From Elusimicrobiota bacterium (GTDB lineage: Bacteria > Elusimicrobiota > Elusimicrobia > UBA1565 > UBA9628): DNA of 64,000 nucleotides. Below the pieces are notes generated by a model. That model did no database searches. It worked only from the letters and a program-made list of their open reading frames with translations, and was not told where the DNA came from. Of this stretch, positions 34,534-44,700 are shown in pieces. The stretch is taken from positions 1-64,000 of the forward strand of contig JACRDQ010000015.1 of assembly GCA_016218545.1 (NCBI GenBank), given 5' to 3'. A program made the position numbers and the translations under genes. Positions within the stretch are counted from its first letter, which is position 1. Each line of letters starts with the position of its first letter.

Positions 34534-35892
34534 ATGAAGATCCACCCTGACATCCTCTCAGCCATCGGACGCACGCCTCTGGTGCGGCTCAACCGGGTGA
34601 CGGACGGCTTGCCTGTGACCCTGCTGGCCAAGGTCGAGCCCATGAATCCCGGCGGGAGCGTCAAGGACCGCATCGGCGTGGCCATGATCGAGGACGCGGA
34701 GAAGAAAGGCCTGCTCAAGAAGGGGGGCACGGTCATCGAGGCCACGGCCGGCAACACCGGCGTGGGCCTGGCCCTGGCGGCCGCGGTCAAGGGCTACCGC
34801 TGCGTCTTCGTGATGCCGGACAAGATGAGCGAGGATAAGGTGACCCTCCTCAAGGCCTACGGCGCCGAGGTGGTCATCACCCCGACCGCGGTGCCTCCTG
34901 ATTCTCCCGAGAGCTACAACGGGGTCGCGGACCGCCTGGGCCGCGAGATCCCTGGAGCGTGGCGCGCCAACCAGTTCTCCAACCCCTGCAACCCTTCGGC
35001 CCACTACCGCACCACGGGTCCCGAGATCTGGGAGGATACGGACGGCAAGGTGGACGTGTTCGTGGCGGGCATGGGCACAGGCGGGACCATCTCGGGCACG
35101 GGCAGGTTCTTGAAGGAGAAAAAGCCCTCCATCGTGGTGGTGGGGGCGGACCCCGAGGGCTCCATCCTCTCCGGAGACGCCCCGCATTCCTACAGGGTCG
35201 AGGGCGTGGGCGAGGACTTCATCCCCAAGACCTTCGACCGCCAGGCCGTCGACGACATGGTGCGGGTGCCGGACAAGGAGTCGTTCCTCATGGCCCGGCG
35301 CCTGGCGCGGGAGGAGGGCATCCTGGCAGGCGGTTCCGCGGGCATGGCCGTGGCGGCCGCGGTGAGGTATGCCAGGCGCTTGGAGCCCGGCAGGACCGTG
35401 GTGGTGCTCCTGCCTGACACGGGCCGCAACTACCTCAGCAAGATCTTCTCGGACCGGTGGATGCAGGAGTTCGGCTACTTGGGCAAGCCTTCGGCGAAGT
35501 TCACGGCCGATGACGTGCTCCAGGCCAAGGCGGACCGGCCTGGCCTCATCACCATGGCTCCGGGAGACCCTGCTGCCAAGGCCGCTTCTTTGCTGGAGGA
35601 GAAGGGCATCTCCCAGGTCCCGGTCCTCGAAGGCGGCGTCTCCGTGGGCTGCCTGACCGAGGTGACCCTGGCCAAACACCTGCACGACGGCTCGGACCTG
35701 GGCAAGCTCAAGGTCTCAGACGTCATGGGCACGGCCCTTCCCAGCGTGGACGCCGGGGTGGATGTGGACGAGCCCTATCGTCTCCTTCTGGCAGGCCATA
35801 GCGGGGTGCTGGTCTGCAGGGACAAGAAGCCCTTCGGTCTCATCACCCGCATCGACCTGGTCCACTTCTGGAGCTTGAGGAGGAACCCGTGA
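34534..35892 (+). CDS. Cystathionine beta-synthase
   Basis: The 452-residue PLP enzyme condenses serine (or a serine derivative) with homocysteine. The PLP lysine is K44 in GGSVKDRIG, with the pyridine-binding ATAGNTGVGLALA and the phosphate-binding GTGGTISGTG. The C-terminal region (about 345-450) has two CBS domains (PLITMAP..., EKGISQVPVLEGGVSVGCLT, ASVDVMGTALP-like text), which supports CBS over cysteine synthase. The next gene is a gamma-lyase-type enzyme, giving the reverse transsulfuration route from homocysteine to cysteine. The O-acetylserine-using alternative cannot be excluded. Confidence 0.88.
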   Translation: MKIHPDILSAIGRTPLVRLNRVTDGLPVTLLAKVEPMNPGGSVKDRIGVAMIEDAEKKGLLKKGGTVIEATAGNTGVGLALAAAVKGYRCVFVMPDKMSEDKVTLLKAYGAEVVITPTAVPPDSPESYNGVADRLGREIPGAWRANQFSNPCNPSAHYRTTGPEIWEDTDGKVDVFVAGMGTGGTISGTGRFLKEKKPSIVVVGADPEGSILSGDAPHSYRVEGVGEDFIPKTFDRQAVDDMVRVPDKESFLMARRLAREEGILAGGSAGMAVAAAVRYARRLEPGRTVVVLLPDTGRNYLSKIFSDRWMQEFGYLGKPSAKFTADDVLQAKADRPGLITMAPGDPAAKAASLLEEKGISQVPVLEGGVSVGCLTEVTLAKHLHDGSDLGKLKVSDVMGTALPSVDAGVDVDEPYRLLLAGHSGVLVCRDKKPFGLITRIDLVHFWSLRRNP

Positions 35893-37040
35893 GATTCGAC
35901 ACCTTGGCCATCCACTTGGGGCAGGAAGCTGACCCTGCTACGGGCGCCACCATCGTGCCCATCTATCAGACCTCGACCTTCACCCAGGAGGGCATCGGCA
36001 AGCACAAGGGGTTCGAGTACTCCCGCACCGGCAATCCCACGCGCCTGGCCCTGGAGCGGTGCTTGGCGGGCCTTGAAGGAGCGTCTCACGGCCTGGCCTT
36101 CTCCTCGGGCATGGCAGCCATCTCAGCCGTCTTGTCCATGCTCGAACCCGGAGACCACGTGGTCGCCTCAGCCGACCTCTACGGAGGGACCTACCGCCTC
36201 TTCGAGAAGGTCTTGAAGCCCCTCGGCCTGACCTTCACCTATGTGGACGGCAAGGACCCTTCGGCTTTCGGCAAGGCCCTGACTCCGAAGACGCGGCTGG
36301 CATGGCTTGAGACGCCGACCAACCCGCTGCTCGAGCTCATCGACATCGCGGCCGTGGCCCGCGAGTGCAAGGCCAAATCGGTCAAGGTCGCGGTGGACAA
36401 CACCTTCGCGTCTCCTTGTTTCCAGCGGCCCCTCGGCCTGGGAGCGGACATCGTGGTGCACAGCACCACGAAGTACATCGGCGGCCACTCCGATATGGTG
36501 GGAGGAGCCGTGCTCACCAGCGTCAAGGAGGTCTACGACGCCGTGAAGTTCCACCAGAACGCGGCCGGCGGGGTCCCGGGACCGTTCGACGCGTGGCTCG
36601 CCTTGCGCGGGGTCAAGACCCTGGCGGTCAGGATGAGGAGGCATGCGGAGAACGCCAAGGCCGTGGCAGAGCACCTTTCCAACCACCCCGAGGTGAAGTC
36701 AGTCATCTATCCGGGCTTGGCCAGCCACCCCCAGCATGAGCTCGCCCGCAGGCAGATGAGCGGGTTCGGGGGCATGGTGACCTTCAGGCTGGAGGGTGGA
36801 AGGGCCGAGGCGGACGCCTTCTTCAGGGCCTTGAAGGTCTTCTCCTACGCCGAGAGCCTGGGCGGCGTCGAGTCTTTGGCGGCGCACCCGGCGACCATGA
36901 CCCACGCCTCCTTCCCGGCCGAAGCGCGCGAGGCCCGCGGCATCACCGAGGCCACGGTGCGCCTCTCCGTGGGCATCGAGGACGTCTCGGACCTCGTGGC
37001 GGACCTCGACGCTGCGCTGGCCGCGGCTGCCAAGGCCTGA
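35889..37040 (+). CDS. Cystathionine gamma-lyase / gamma-synthase family PLP enzyme
   Basis: The 383-residue protein is a Cys/Met-metabolism PLP enzyme. K195 in HSTTKYIGGHSD is the PLP lysine; YSRTGNPTR and FSSGMAAISAVL are the usual cofactor and dimer motifs, and the family text ETPTNPLLELIDIA is present. GTG 35889 overlaps the CBS stop (GTGA), so the two are coupled. With CBS next to it, cleavage of cystathionine to cysteine is the likely reaction, though MetB or methionine gamma-lyase cannot be excluded. Confidence 0.88.
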   Translation: MRFDTLAIHLGQEADPATGATIVPIYQTSTFTQEGIGKHKGFEYSRTGNPTRLALERCLAGLEGASHGLAFSSGMAAISAVLSMLEPGDHVVASADLYGGTYRLFEKVLKPLGLTFTYVDGKDPSAFGKALTPKTRLAWLETPTNPLLELIDIAAVARECKAKSVKVAVDNTFASPCFQRPLGLGADIVVHSTTKYIGGHSDMVGGAVLTSVKEVYDAVKFHQNAAGGVPGPFDAWLALRGVKTLAVRMRRHAENAKAVAEHLSNHPEVKSVIYPGLASHPQHELARRQMSGFGGMVTFRLEGGRAEADAFFRALKVFSYAESLGGVESLAAHPATMTHASFPAEAREARGITEATVRLSVGIEDVSDLVADLDAALAAAAKA

Positions 37041-37061
37041 ACAGGCACATGACGGCTGACA

Positions 37062-37098
37062 TTGACAGAAACACGTTCATACCGTAGACTAATGGTAT
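37062..37098 (+). promoter_or_regulatory. Consensus promoter with ATACC-N10-GGTAT inverted repeat, leaderless
   Basis: TTGACA (37062-37067), a 17-nt spacer and TAGACT (37085-37090) are followed by 6 nt and ATG 37097. An ATACC (37079-37083) and GGTAT (37094-37098) flank the -10, like the CsoR-type operator at 46723. Control by CsoR is an inference. Confidence 0.55.
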
Positions 37099-37462
37099 GG
37101 CTCGCAGTTGCATGCGCCTGATCCTGGCCTCCGCGCTCTTCTGGACCGGGACGCACCTCTGCCTCATGTCCCAGGCCGAGTGCGACGGGCATTCCCAGGC
37201 CCGGGCCAAGGCGCCTTGCCACGGCCAGGCGAGCGACCAGGGTCATTGCTGCAGGGGCGTGCACCTCACCGAGGCCGGCGTGCCTTCAGGCCAGTCCCTG
37301 GCCCTTGCGCCCCGGGGCCCGCATCCGGCCGGCCTCATCTCTTCCGCAGCCGCGCCCGTGCTCGTGACCCGCACGGTCCTGACCCCGCAGACCTATGCTG
37401 TGGGCCCGCCTCACAGTCCTCCTCCTCGCGAGTCTTTCGGTCGTTCTCCTCCCACCGCCTGA
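37097..37462 (+). CDS. Small exported Cys/His-rich protein at the start of the metal island
   Basis: The 121-residue product has a signal peptide (MARSCMRLILASALFWTGTH) and then Cys/His-rich text (CDGHSQARAKAPCHGQASDQ, GHCCRGVHL) followed by a Pro-rich tail. The Cys/His content would suit metal binding. The ATG is fixed by the promoter 6 nt upstream. It precedes the heavy-metal resistance genes and may share their regulation. No family was recognised. Confidence 0.5.
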   Translation: MARSCMRLILASALFWTGTHLCLMSQAECDGHSQARAKAPCHGQASDQGHCCRGVHLTEAGVPSGQSLALAPRGPHPAGLISSAAAPVLVTRTVLTPQTYAVGPPHSPPPRESFGRSPPTA

Positions 37463-37601
37463 CGCGTCCGCGTCCATGGCTGGCCGTTCTCCACGCCAGA
37501 GTTGATTCCGTACATCCAAGGCCGCGGCTAGGCATCTAAAAGGCAGGACAGAACAGCAATGAGTCGTTGTCCGCAGCAGTCTGTTTGGGGAGGACACTTA
37601 T

Positions 37602-37796
37602 ATGGAGATGGGGATCGGCGCGATCGTCATGATGGTCGTGATGATGGGCGGGATGTTGTTCTTCGGGCACCGCGGTCATCACAAGGAGCACAAGAAGGAT
37701 AAGCCGGTCGCCGAGCAAGCGGCTGTGGCAAAGTCCACGGAGCCGGCTCCGGGAGCGGCACAGCGGGCAGCACCGCATGAGGAGCACGGGGATTGA
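37602..37796 (+). CDS. Small membrane protein with His-rich tail (DUF2933-like)
   Basis: The 64-residue protein has one N-terminal membrane helix (MGIGAIVMMVVMMGGMLFFG) and a His-rich tail (HRGHHKEHKKDK) ending HEEHGD. Such DUF2933-like proteins are often found in heavy-metal resistance clusters. GGGGAGGA stands 7 nt before ATG 37602. It is the first of several small genes before the CusCBA genes. Confidence 0.6.
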   Translation: MEMGIGAIVMMVVMMGGMLFFGHRGHHKEHKKDKPVAEQAAVAKSTEPAPGAAQRAAPHEEHGD

Positions 37797-37852
37797 GCTT
37801 CGATATGAGGACCAGCGAGAGATTCGCGGTGCGGAAAGGAGGAGTCATCACA

Positions 37853-38374
37853 ATGAAGCTCCATGTCATCATGCCCTTCCTGGCATGGTTCGCCCTATTC
37901 CTGGGGACCGCTCCCGTGGGCGCGGAGCCTGGGGCCGGCGGAGCGAGTCCCGCGGCTGCGGATCCCAAACCCGAGCCGAGGAAGGCGGCCAAGGCCAAGA
38001 AGAAAGGCTACGACTACGAGAAATCGAAGTACAAATCCGATGCTCTGTCAGGTTCCGAGCCCAGGACGTACAAGTTCAATAAGGAAGGCGAGCCCATCCT
38101 GCCCTCTTCAAAGCGGAAGGCCACGGGAAAGAAGGGGAAGGCCGACTCCTCCGAGGAAGGACCTGGACCGGATGAGGCGGCTGAGCCCGAGAGCGCGGGC
38201 GAGGGGCAGGCTGCTCCGGCTGCTGAAAAAGCCGGGGCAAAGAAGGTTGCCCCGGTCGTGAAGGAGGAGTATTCCTGCGCCATGGGAGACTACCGCGGCC
38301 CCAGGACCTCTGACGGCCGCTGTCCGAAGTGCGGGATGGCTCTCCAGAAGGTCCAGCAGGAGGCCGGGCGATGA
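37853..38374 (+). CDS. Exported protein with C-terminal heavy-metal-binding domain (HMBD)
   Basis: The 173-residue protein has a signal peptide (MKLHVIMPFLAWFALFLGTA), a Lys/Ala/Pro-rich middle (a likely disordered linker), and a C-terminal HMBD with YSCAMGDYRGP and DGRCPKCGMALQK. HMBDs are small Cys-rich domains found on CusB/CopA-type metal proteins and they bind Cu/Zn. ATG 37853 is chosen because AAAGGAGG lies upstream and the signal peptide begins there; an earlier in-frame start exists at 37793. It overlaps the next gene by ATGA. Confidence 0.75.
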   Translation: MKLHVIMPFLAWFALFLGTAPVGAEPGAGGASPAAADPKPEPRKAAKAKKKGYDYEKSKYKSDALSGSEPRTYKFNKEGEPILPSSKRKATGKKGKADSSEEGPGPDEAAEPESAGEGQAAPAAEKAGAKKVAPVVKEEYSCAMGDYRGPRTSDGRCPKCGMALQKVQQEAGR

Positions 38375-38916
38375 GCGGCCTCGGCAGCAGGCTGGCGTGG
38401 CTGGCGGCGCTCTTGTGCGTGCCGGCGGGCGTGGGATGGGCCCAGCATGGGGGCCATGGCGGGCACGCCGGCCATGAGAGCGGACCCGTGTCTATCTCGC
38501 GTGATGACGAGGACCGGGCGGAACGAAGATCGCGGCTGGAGAAGCTCGAGCGGTTGGGGGAGAAGATCGAGGAGATCGACGCGGAGCTGGCCAAGCCGGA
38601 CACCACGGCCAAGAGGCGCGCCAAGCTGGAGAAGAAGTTGAAGAAGCTCTTGGCGCAGAGGGACCGGATCCTGCCCACGGACCGGGAACCGATCGAGCCG
38701 CCGGTCGCCATGCCGTCGCCCGCCGCTGGCGAGGTGTATGCCTGTCCTATGAAGGACTACTCGGGACCGGGGACCAAGGATGGCCGCTGTCCCCAGTGCG
38801 GAATGGCTCTCTCGAAGATCGTCCGGAGCCAGGGGCAGGGGGGCGGCGAGGCGCGGCCTTCGACAGGGCCTGCTTGCGGCAAGACCGGGGAGGGTTCGGA
38901 CATCTGCGCGCCGTGA
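38371..38916 (+). CDS. Exported protein with N-terminal His cluster, coiled coil and C-terminal HMBD
   Basis: The 181-residue product has a signal peptide (SRLAWLAALLCVPAGVGWAQ), then HGGHGGHAGHESG, a charged coiled coil (about 45-105) and an HMBD (YACPMKDYSGP, DGRCPQCGMALSK). The C-terminal tail has two more Cys. ATG 38371 overlaps the previous stop and sits behind AGGAGG. It is a second stand-alone HMBD protein, likely a periplasmic metal buffer or chaperone; that role is inferred. Confidence 0.75.
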   Translation: MSGLGSRLAWLAALLCVPAGVGWAQHGGHGGHAGHESGPVSISRDDEDRAERRSRLEKLERLGEKIEEIDAELAKPDTTAKRRAKLEKKLKKLLAQRDRILPTDREPIEPPVAMPSPAAGEVYACPMKDYSGPGTKDGRCPQCGMALSKIVRSQGQGGGEARPSTGPACGKTGEGSDICAP

Positions 38917-39015
38917 GGGACTGCTGTGCGGACCGGAAGAGCTCGGATAATGCCGCAATGATAACGTCAAAACAATATTACGCATGCGGGGCCGGCTAAT
39001 TTGATAAAACGAGCT

Positions 39016-40269
39016 ATGACGATGCAGATTCCTGCCGTGGTCCTTGCTTTGGCTCTCCTGGGAGTACGCGCGCATGGAGAGGCCGGCGTCAGCCAGTCCT
39101 CCACCACGCTCAATCTCCGCCTGGTCCTGGAGACCGTGCGGCGCGACAACCCCGAGATCCGGGCCGCTGCCAAACGTTGGGAAGCCAGCCAGAAGCGCGC
39201 CATCCAGGCCGCGACCCCGGACAAGCCGCGCTTGGACATCGAGCGCATGTATACCCCGAACAGCGGCAACGTGTTCTCCGACCCCGAGGAAAAGTCCCTC
39301 TCCGTGACCCAGGAGGTCCCTTTCCCGTCCACCCTCTACCTGAGGCGCTCAGCAGCGCTCCAGGAGGCGCAAATGAAGGAGACCGCCTACCGCGGCAAGA
39401 TCCTGGAGGTGGTGACCATGGCGCGGGCGGCCTACTCGGGGCTTTTCCTGGCCGAGAAGAGCCTCCAGGTCCTGGACGAGAACATCGGCATCATGCGCCG
39501 TTTCTCCAGGGTGGCTGAGGCCAAGGTGGCTTCAGGCAAGGGGAGCCAATCGGACGCTCTGAAGGCCGCGGTCGAGCTCACGCGCATGCTGAACATGCGC
39601 GTGGCCCTGCAATCCGAGGTCCGTTCCTCGCAGGCCTCCTTGAACGGGCTCATGGGCCGCGAGCCCCGCGCGTCCCTCTGGCCGACGGCGGAGCCCCCGA
39701 CCCAGGCCCCGGCCGGCACGTCGGAGGAGCTCGAGGCCCAGGCTCTCGCGGCTAGGCCCGAGGCCGCCGGCGCGGCGCTGGCCTTGAGGCGCTCGGACAC
39801 CGGTGTGGCCTTGGCGCGCTCGGAGTTCCTGCCGGACTTCATGCTCCAATATCGCCGCCGCAGCGATCCCCTGCGCGGCGGCACGCACGACGCGGTGCTC
39901 GGTCTCTCTCTGCCCCTTTGGTTCTGGAAGCCTGCCGCCATGGTGGCCGAGGCCAAGGCCGAGGTCGAGATGGCCAAGGCGGAGCTCCAGGCGGTGCGTC
40001 TCGACACCCAGGCCCAGACCTTCGCCGCGGCCAGCCGGGTCTCGGCCACGGCCAAGCTGCTGGAGGCTTACCGCACCACCCTGCTGCCGCAGGCCGAGGA
40101 ATCCCTCAAGGTGGCTGAGACGGGCTATCAGGCGGACAGGACCGGGTTCCTGGACCTGCTCGACAGCCAGCGGGCCCTGCTGAACTTCAAGCTGGAGTAC
40201 TACCAATACGCGGCCGAATACGAGACACGCGCAGCCGAGCTCGACCGTCTGCTCGGCCGGGAGAAATGA
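39016..40269 (+). CDS. TolC-family outer-membrane efflux channel (CusC/CzcC-like)
   Basis: The 417-residue protein has a signal peptide (MTMQIPAVVLALALLGVRAH) and the outer-membrane efflux (OEP) fold: two repeats of long amphipathic helices with alternating Ala/Leu, starting near LETVRRDNPEIRAAAKRWEA and again near RPEAAGAALALRRSDTGVAL. It forms the outer channel of the RND pump encoded by the next two genes. ATG 39016 is preferred over TTG 39001. The AT-rich stretch 38950-39005 just upstream probably holds its promoter, but no clean boxes were found. Confidence 0.88.
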   Translation: MTMQIPAVVLALALLGVRAHGEAGVSQSSTTLNLRLVLETVRRDNPEIRAAAKRWEASQKRAIQAATPDKPRLDIERMYTPNSGNVFSDPEEKSLSVTQEVPFPSTLYLRRSAALQEAQMKETAYRGKILEVVTMARAAYSGLFLAEKSLQVLDENIGIMRRFSRVAEAKVASGKGSQSDALKAAVELTRMLNMRVALQSEVRSSQASLNGLMGREPRASLWPTAEPPTQAPAGTSEELEAQALAARPEAAGAALALRRSDTGVALARSEFLPDFMLQYRRRSDPLRGGTHDAVLGLSLPLWFWKPAAMVAEAKAEVEMAKAELQAVRLDTQAQTFAAASRVSATAKLLEAYRTTLLPQAEESLKVAETGYQADRTGFLDLLDSQRALLNFKLEYYQYAAEYETRAAELDRLLGREK

Positions 40270-40270
40270 C

Positions 40271-41674
40271 ATGAACCGACGCGCCTATATCATCCTCGCC
40301 CTGGTCGTCGCGGGGGGCCTCATCGCGGGGGCCATCGTGCGCCGCTCGCGCCACGGCTCCCACCCCGGCGCAGAGGCCTCGGCCGCGAGATTCTACTGCC
40401 CCATGCATCCGACCTACACCTCGGACAAGCCCGGGGACTGCCCGATCTGCAACATGAAGCTCGTCCCCGTGGAGGAGTCCGCTCCCGCGGCGGCCCAGGC
40501 CTCCGCGAAGTACTACTGCCCGATGCATCCGACCTACACCTCGGACAAGCCCGGGGATTGCCCGATCTGCAACATGAAGCTCGTCCCCGCGGAGGAGTCC
40601 GCTCCCGCTGACGCCGGGTCTTCCGGCCGGAAGATTTGCATCCTTCACAAGTGCAAGATGCCGGACTGCGTCATGGAGCTGCCGCACCGCATGGGCGAGA
40701 AGGTGACCTGCCCGGTATGCGGCACCCAGGTCTTCGACGTGCCGCCCGGAGCCAAGCCCCTCTACTACCGCCACCCCATGCAGGCGGGCGCCACCTCGCC
40801 CGTGCCGAAGAAAGACGAGATGGGCATGGATTATATCCCGGTCTACGCCGAGCCCGCGCCCGGCAAGGGGGTGGAGGGCCAGGCCGGGCTGCTCCTCAGC
40901 GAGGAGCGGCGTCAGATGATCGGCCTGAAGTCCGAGGCGGTCCGGCGCAGGAACCTCACGGCCGTGGTCCGGGCCACCGGCAAGGTGGCCTATGACCCGG
41001 ACCTTTACAACGCCCTTTCGGAGTATCGGGAGGCGGTCCGAGCCCGGGAGGCGGTCAAGGACAGCCCCTATCCGGACGCCCTGGAGCGGGCGGACGCCCT
41101 CGTGGCCGCCTCGACCCTGCGTCTGCGCCAGCTCGGGCTGACCGGCGGTCAGATCACGGAGAGCGCCAAGACGGCCGCTCCCACGAGCCTTCTCATCGGC
41201 GGCAGCTCGGTCTGGGTCTACGCTCAGGTCTACGAGTACGAGATCGGCCTGGTCCGGCCCGGCCAGACGGCCCAGATCACCGCGGCCGCCTACCCGGGCC
41301 GGGTCTTCCGCGGCACGGTGCGCAGCCTCGACCCCATCGTGTCGGCGGAGTCCCGGACGCTCCGGGCGCGCATCGAGGTCCCGGACCCAGACGGCGTCTT
41401 GAAGCCCGAGATGTTCGTCAACGCCGAGATCAAGGCGGCCCTCGGCCGGCTCCTCGCCCTTCCGGAGGAGGCGCTCCTCGACACAGGGGAGAGGAAGCTC
41501 GCTTTCGCGGACCTCGGCGAAGGCCGCATCGAGCCCCGGGTGGTGGCCGTCGGCAGGCGGGCCGAGGGCTATCACGAGCTCCTCTCGGGGTTCAAGGAGG
41601 GGGAGAAGGCGGTCACGAGCGCCAACTTCCTCGTGGACTCGGAATCCAAGCTCAAGGCCGCTCTCTCCAAGTGA
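40271..41674 (+). CDS. RND periplasmic adaptor (CusB-like) with duplicated heavy-metal-binding domains
   Basis: The 467-residue protein has an N-terminal membrane anchor (6-25), then two HMBDs at about 42-66 and 82-106 (each YCPMHPTYTSDKPGDC then PICNMKLVP). A Cys-rich segment follows (KICILHKCKMPDCVME, TCPVCGTQ), and a degenerate third HMBD-like stretch (HPMQAGATSPVPKKDEMGMD). The rest is a membrane-fusion adaptor with GKVAYDPDLYN, barrel-sandwich and beta-barrel domains. It links CusA to the TolC channel. The start is 1 nt past the upstream stop codon region. Confidence 0.9.
   Translation: MNRRAYIILALVVAGGLIAGAIVRRSRHGSHPGAEASAARFYCPMHPTYTSDKPGDCPICNMKLVPVEESAPAAAQASAKYYCPMHPTYTSDKPGDCPICNMKLVPAEESAPADAGSSGRKICILHKCKMPDCVMELPHRMGEKVTCPVCGTQVFDVPPGAKPLYYRHPMQAGATSPVPKKDEMGMDYIPVYAEPAPGKGVEGQAGLLLSEERRQMIGLKSEAVRRRNLTAVVRATGKVAYDPDLYNALSEYREAVRAREAVKDSPYPDALERADALVAASTLRLRQLGLTGGQITESAKTAAPTSLLIGGSSVWVYAQVYEYEIGLVRPGQTAQITAAAYPGRVFRGTVRSLDPIVSAESRTLRARIEVPDPDGVLKPEMFVNAEIKAALGRLLALPEEALLDTGERKLAFADLGEGRIEPRVVAVGRRAEGYHELLSGFKEGEKAVTSANFLVDSESKLKAALSK
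40394..40608 (+). repeat. Tandem duplication of an HMBD-coding segment, 120-nt offset
   Basis: Bases 40394-40488 and 40514-40608 are 95-nt copies with only three visible mismatches, spaced 120 nt apart. They encode the two CusB HMBDs and show a recent in-gene duplication. Confidence 0.9.
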
Positions 41675-41684
41675 CGAGGCGAAT

Positions 41685-41739
41685 GTGACCGAGCCTAAGC
41701 GAGGAAATGGTCGTGACCGAGCCCTAGGGCGAGGGAATG
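41685..41739 (+). repeat. Two imperfect direct repeats before cusA
   Basis: GTGACCGAGCCTAAGCGAGG (41685-) and GTGACCGAGCCCTAGGGCGA (41713-) are near-copies, each ending (A/G)AATG. A partial third copy precedes them. They fill most of the gap between cusB and cusA. Their role is unknown. Confidence 0.6.
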
Positions 41740-41791
41740 CCGCCTCCGCAAGCCGTTGGGAAGCGGCCGTCGATCTCCGTGGGAGGCGACC

Positions 41792-44700
41792 ATGATCGAG
41801 AAACTGATCGCCTGGTCGGCCAGGAACAAGTTCATCGTCCTGGCGCTCACCGCAGGCGCCCTGGCCGCGTCGCTCTACTGCATCCGCAACTCCCGCCTGG
41901 ACGCCATCCCGGACCTCTCGGACACCCAGGTCATCATCTACTCCAGGTGGGACAGGTCGCCGGACGTGATCGAGGACCAGGTGACCTATCCGATCGTGAC
42001 CGCCCTCCTGGGAGCCCCCAAGGTCAAGGCCATCAGGGGCTTCTCGGACTTCGGGTATTCGTACGTCTACGTCATCTTCCAGGACGGGACCGACGTGTAC
42101 TGGGCGCGCAGCCGGACCCTGGAGTACCTGAGCAAGATCCTGCCTCAGCTTCCCGAGGGCGTGCGCACCGAGCTGGGTCCTGACGCCACGGGCGTGGGCT
42201 GGGTATTCCAGTACGCGCTGGTGGATCATAGCGGACGCCACAGCCTCGCCGACCTGCGGGGCTACCAGGACTGGTACCTGCGCTATTACCTGCAGTCCGT
42301 GCCCGGAGTCGCGGAAGTGGCCTCCATCGGAGGGTTCCAGAAGCAGTACCAGGTCAACCTCGACCCCAACGCGCTCGTGGCCTACAACATCCCGCTCATG
42401 AGAGTCGTCGATGCCATCCGCGAGGGCAACAACGACGTGGGGGGGCGGCTCGTCGAGTTCGCGGGCACGGAGTATATGGTCCGGGGCCGCGGCTACGCGA
42501 AGTCGGTCAAGGACATCGAGGACATCGTGGTGGGCCGCGGCATGGGAGGCACCCCCATCCTCGTCAAGAGTCTCGGCCACGTGGCGCTGGGTCCCGAGAT
42601 CCGGCGCGGCGTCGCGGACCTCGACGGCGGCGGAGACACCGCGGGCGGCATCGTGGTGATGCGCTTCGGCGAGAACGCCTTGAACGTCATCGCCCGGGTC
42701 AAGGACAAGCTGCGCGAGATCGAGCCCTCCCTGCCCGAGGGCGTGGAGGTCGTGACGACCTACGACCGGTCCTCCCTCATCGAGCGCGCCATCGCCACCC
42801 TCAAGGAGGAGCTCGTCCTCCAGCTCGTGATCGTGAGCCTCGTCATCCTCGTGTTCCTCTGGCACATCCCGACCGCCATCATCCCGATCGTCACCATCCC
42901 CGTGTCCGTGGTGCTCGTCTTCATCCCCATGTACTTCATGGGGCTGACCGCGAACATCATGTCCATCTCGGGCATCGCGATCTCGATCGGCATCCTGGTG
43001 GACGGCGCCATCGTGGAGGTCGAGAACGCCTACAAGAAGCTCCAGCTCTGGATCGAGGGCGGCAGGAAGGGGGACTTCCACGAGATCAGGCTCAAGGCCC
43101 TGCAGGAGGTCGGGCCCGCGGTCTTCTTCTCGCTCCTGGTCATCGCGGTGGCGTTCATGCCCATCTTCACCCTGGTGGACCAGGAGGGCAGGCTCTTCAA
43201 ACCCCTGGCCTACACGAAGAACCTCGCCATGGCCATCGCCGCGGTCCTGGCCATCACCTTCGATCCTGCCGTGCGCATGCTCTTCTCCCGCATGGACTTC
43301 GTGAGCTTCAAGCCCGCGTGGCTGGCCTGGGTCTACAACCAGGTCACGGTCGGCAGTTACTACCCCGAGGAGCGCCATCCCGTGAGCCGCCTGCTCTTCA
43401 AGGTCTATGAGCCGGCGTGCCGGTTCGTCCTGCGCTACCCCTGGAGGACCATCGCGGCAGCGGGCCTCCTGGTCCTGACCACGGTCCCGGTCTACCTGCG
43501 CTTGGGCTCGGAGTTCATGCCTCCCTTGAACGAGGGGACCATCCTGTACATGCCGACCACCCTGCCGGGCCTCTCGGTCACGGAGGCCCGCAACCTGCTG
43601 GAGTCCCAGGACCGCATCCTGAAGAGCTTCCCGGAGGTCGAGAGGGTGCACGGGAAGGCCGGCAGGGCCGAGACCTCCACGGACCCGGCGCCTTTCTCCA
43701 TGATGGAGACGGTCGTGGTCTTGAAGCCCCACGACCAGTGGCGGCCCAAGCCCCGCTGGTATTCCTCCTGGGCCCCCGACGCGGTCCAGAAGCTCCTCAG
43801 GCACGTCTGGTATGACCGCATCACCTGGGAGGAGCTGGTCGCGGACATCGACTCCAAGATGCGCTTTCCAGGGGTCACCAACGCCTGGACCATGCCCATC
43901 AAGGCCCGCATCGACATGCTGAGCACCGGAGTGCGCACTCCCATCGGCATCAAGATCTTCGGCTCGGACCTGGCCGAGATCGAGCGGATCGGCACGGACC
44001 TGGAAGGCATCTTGAAGGGCGTCCCGGGCACGCGGAGCGTCTATGCCGAGCGCACGGCGGGCGGCTATTTCGTGGACTTCAACTTGAAGCGCGAGCAGCT
44101 CGCCCGCTACGGCCTGAGCGTCAAGGAGGCCGAGGCCGTCATCATGTCCGCCATCGGAGGCGAGACCGTCACGACCACGGTGGAAGGCAGGGAGCGCTAC
44201 ACCGTGAGCGTGCGCTACGCCCGGGAGTTCCGGGACGACCTGGCCAAGCTCAAGCGCGTGCTCGTGCCCGCCATGGGCGGGGCCCAGGTGCCCCTGGCCC
44301 AGCTGGCCGACGTCAGCTTGAAGCTCGGGCCCGCCATGATCCGCAATGAGAACGGCTTGCTGGCGGGCTACGTCTACGTCGACGTGGCCGGCCGCGACAT
44401 CGGCGGCTACGTGGGGGAGGCCAAGGAGAAGGCGGCCGAGGCTTTGCGTCTTCCCACGGGCTACTCCCTGCAATGGAGCGGCCAGTACGAGAACATGGCC
44501 AGGGTCAAGGAGCGCCTCAAGGTCGTCATCCCGCTGACGCTCTTCATCATCATCTTCCTGCTCCACGCGAACACCGGGTCCTGGGCCAAGACCGGCATCG
44601 TGATGCTGGCCGTGCCGTTCTCGCTCATCGGCGCGATCTGGTTCCTCTTCGGCTTGGGCTACAACATCTCCATCGCGGTCTGGGTGGGCATGATCGCCTT

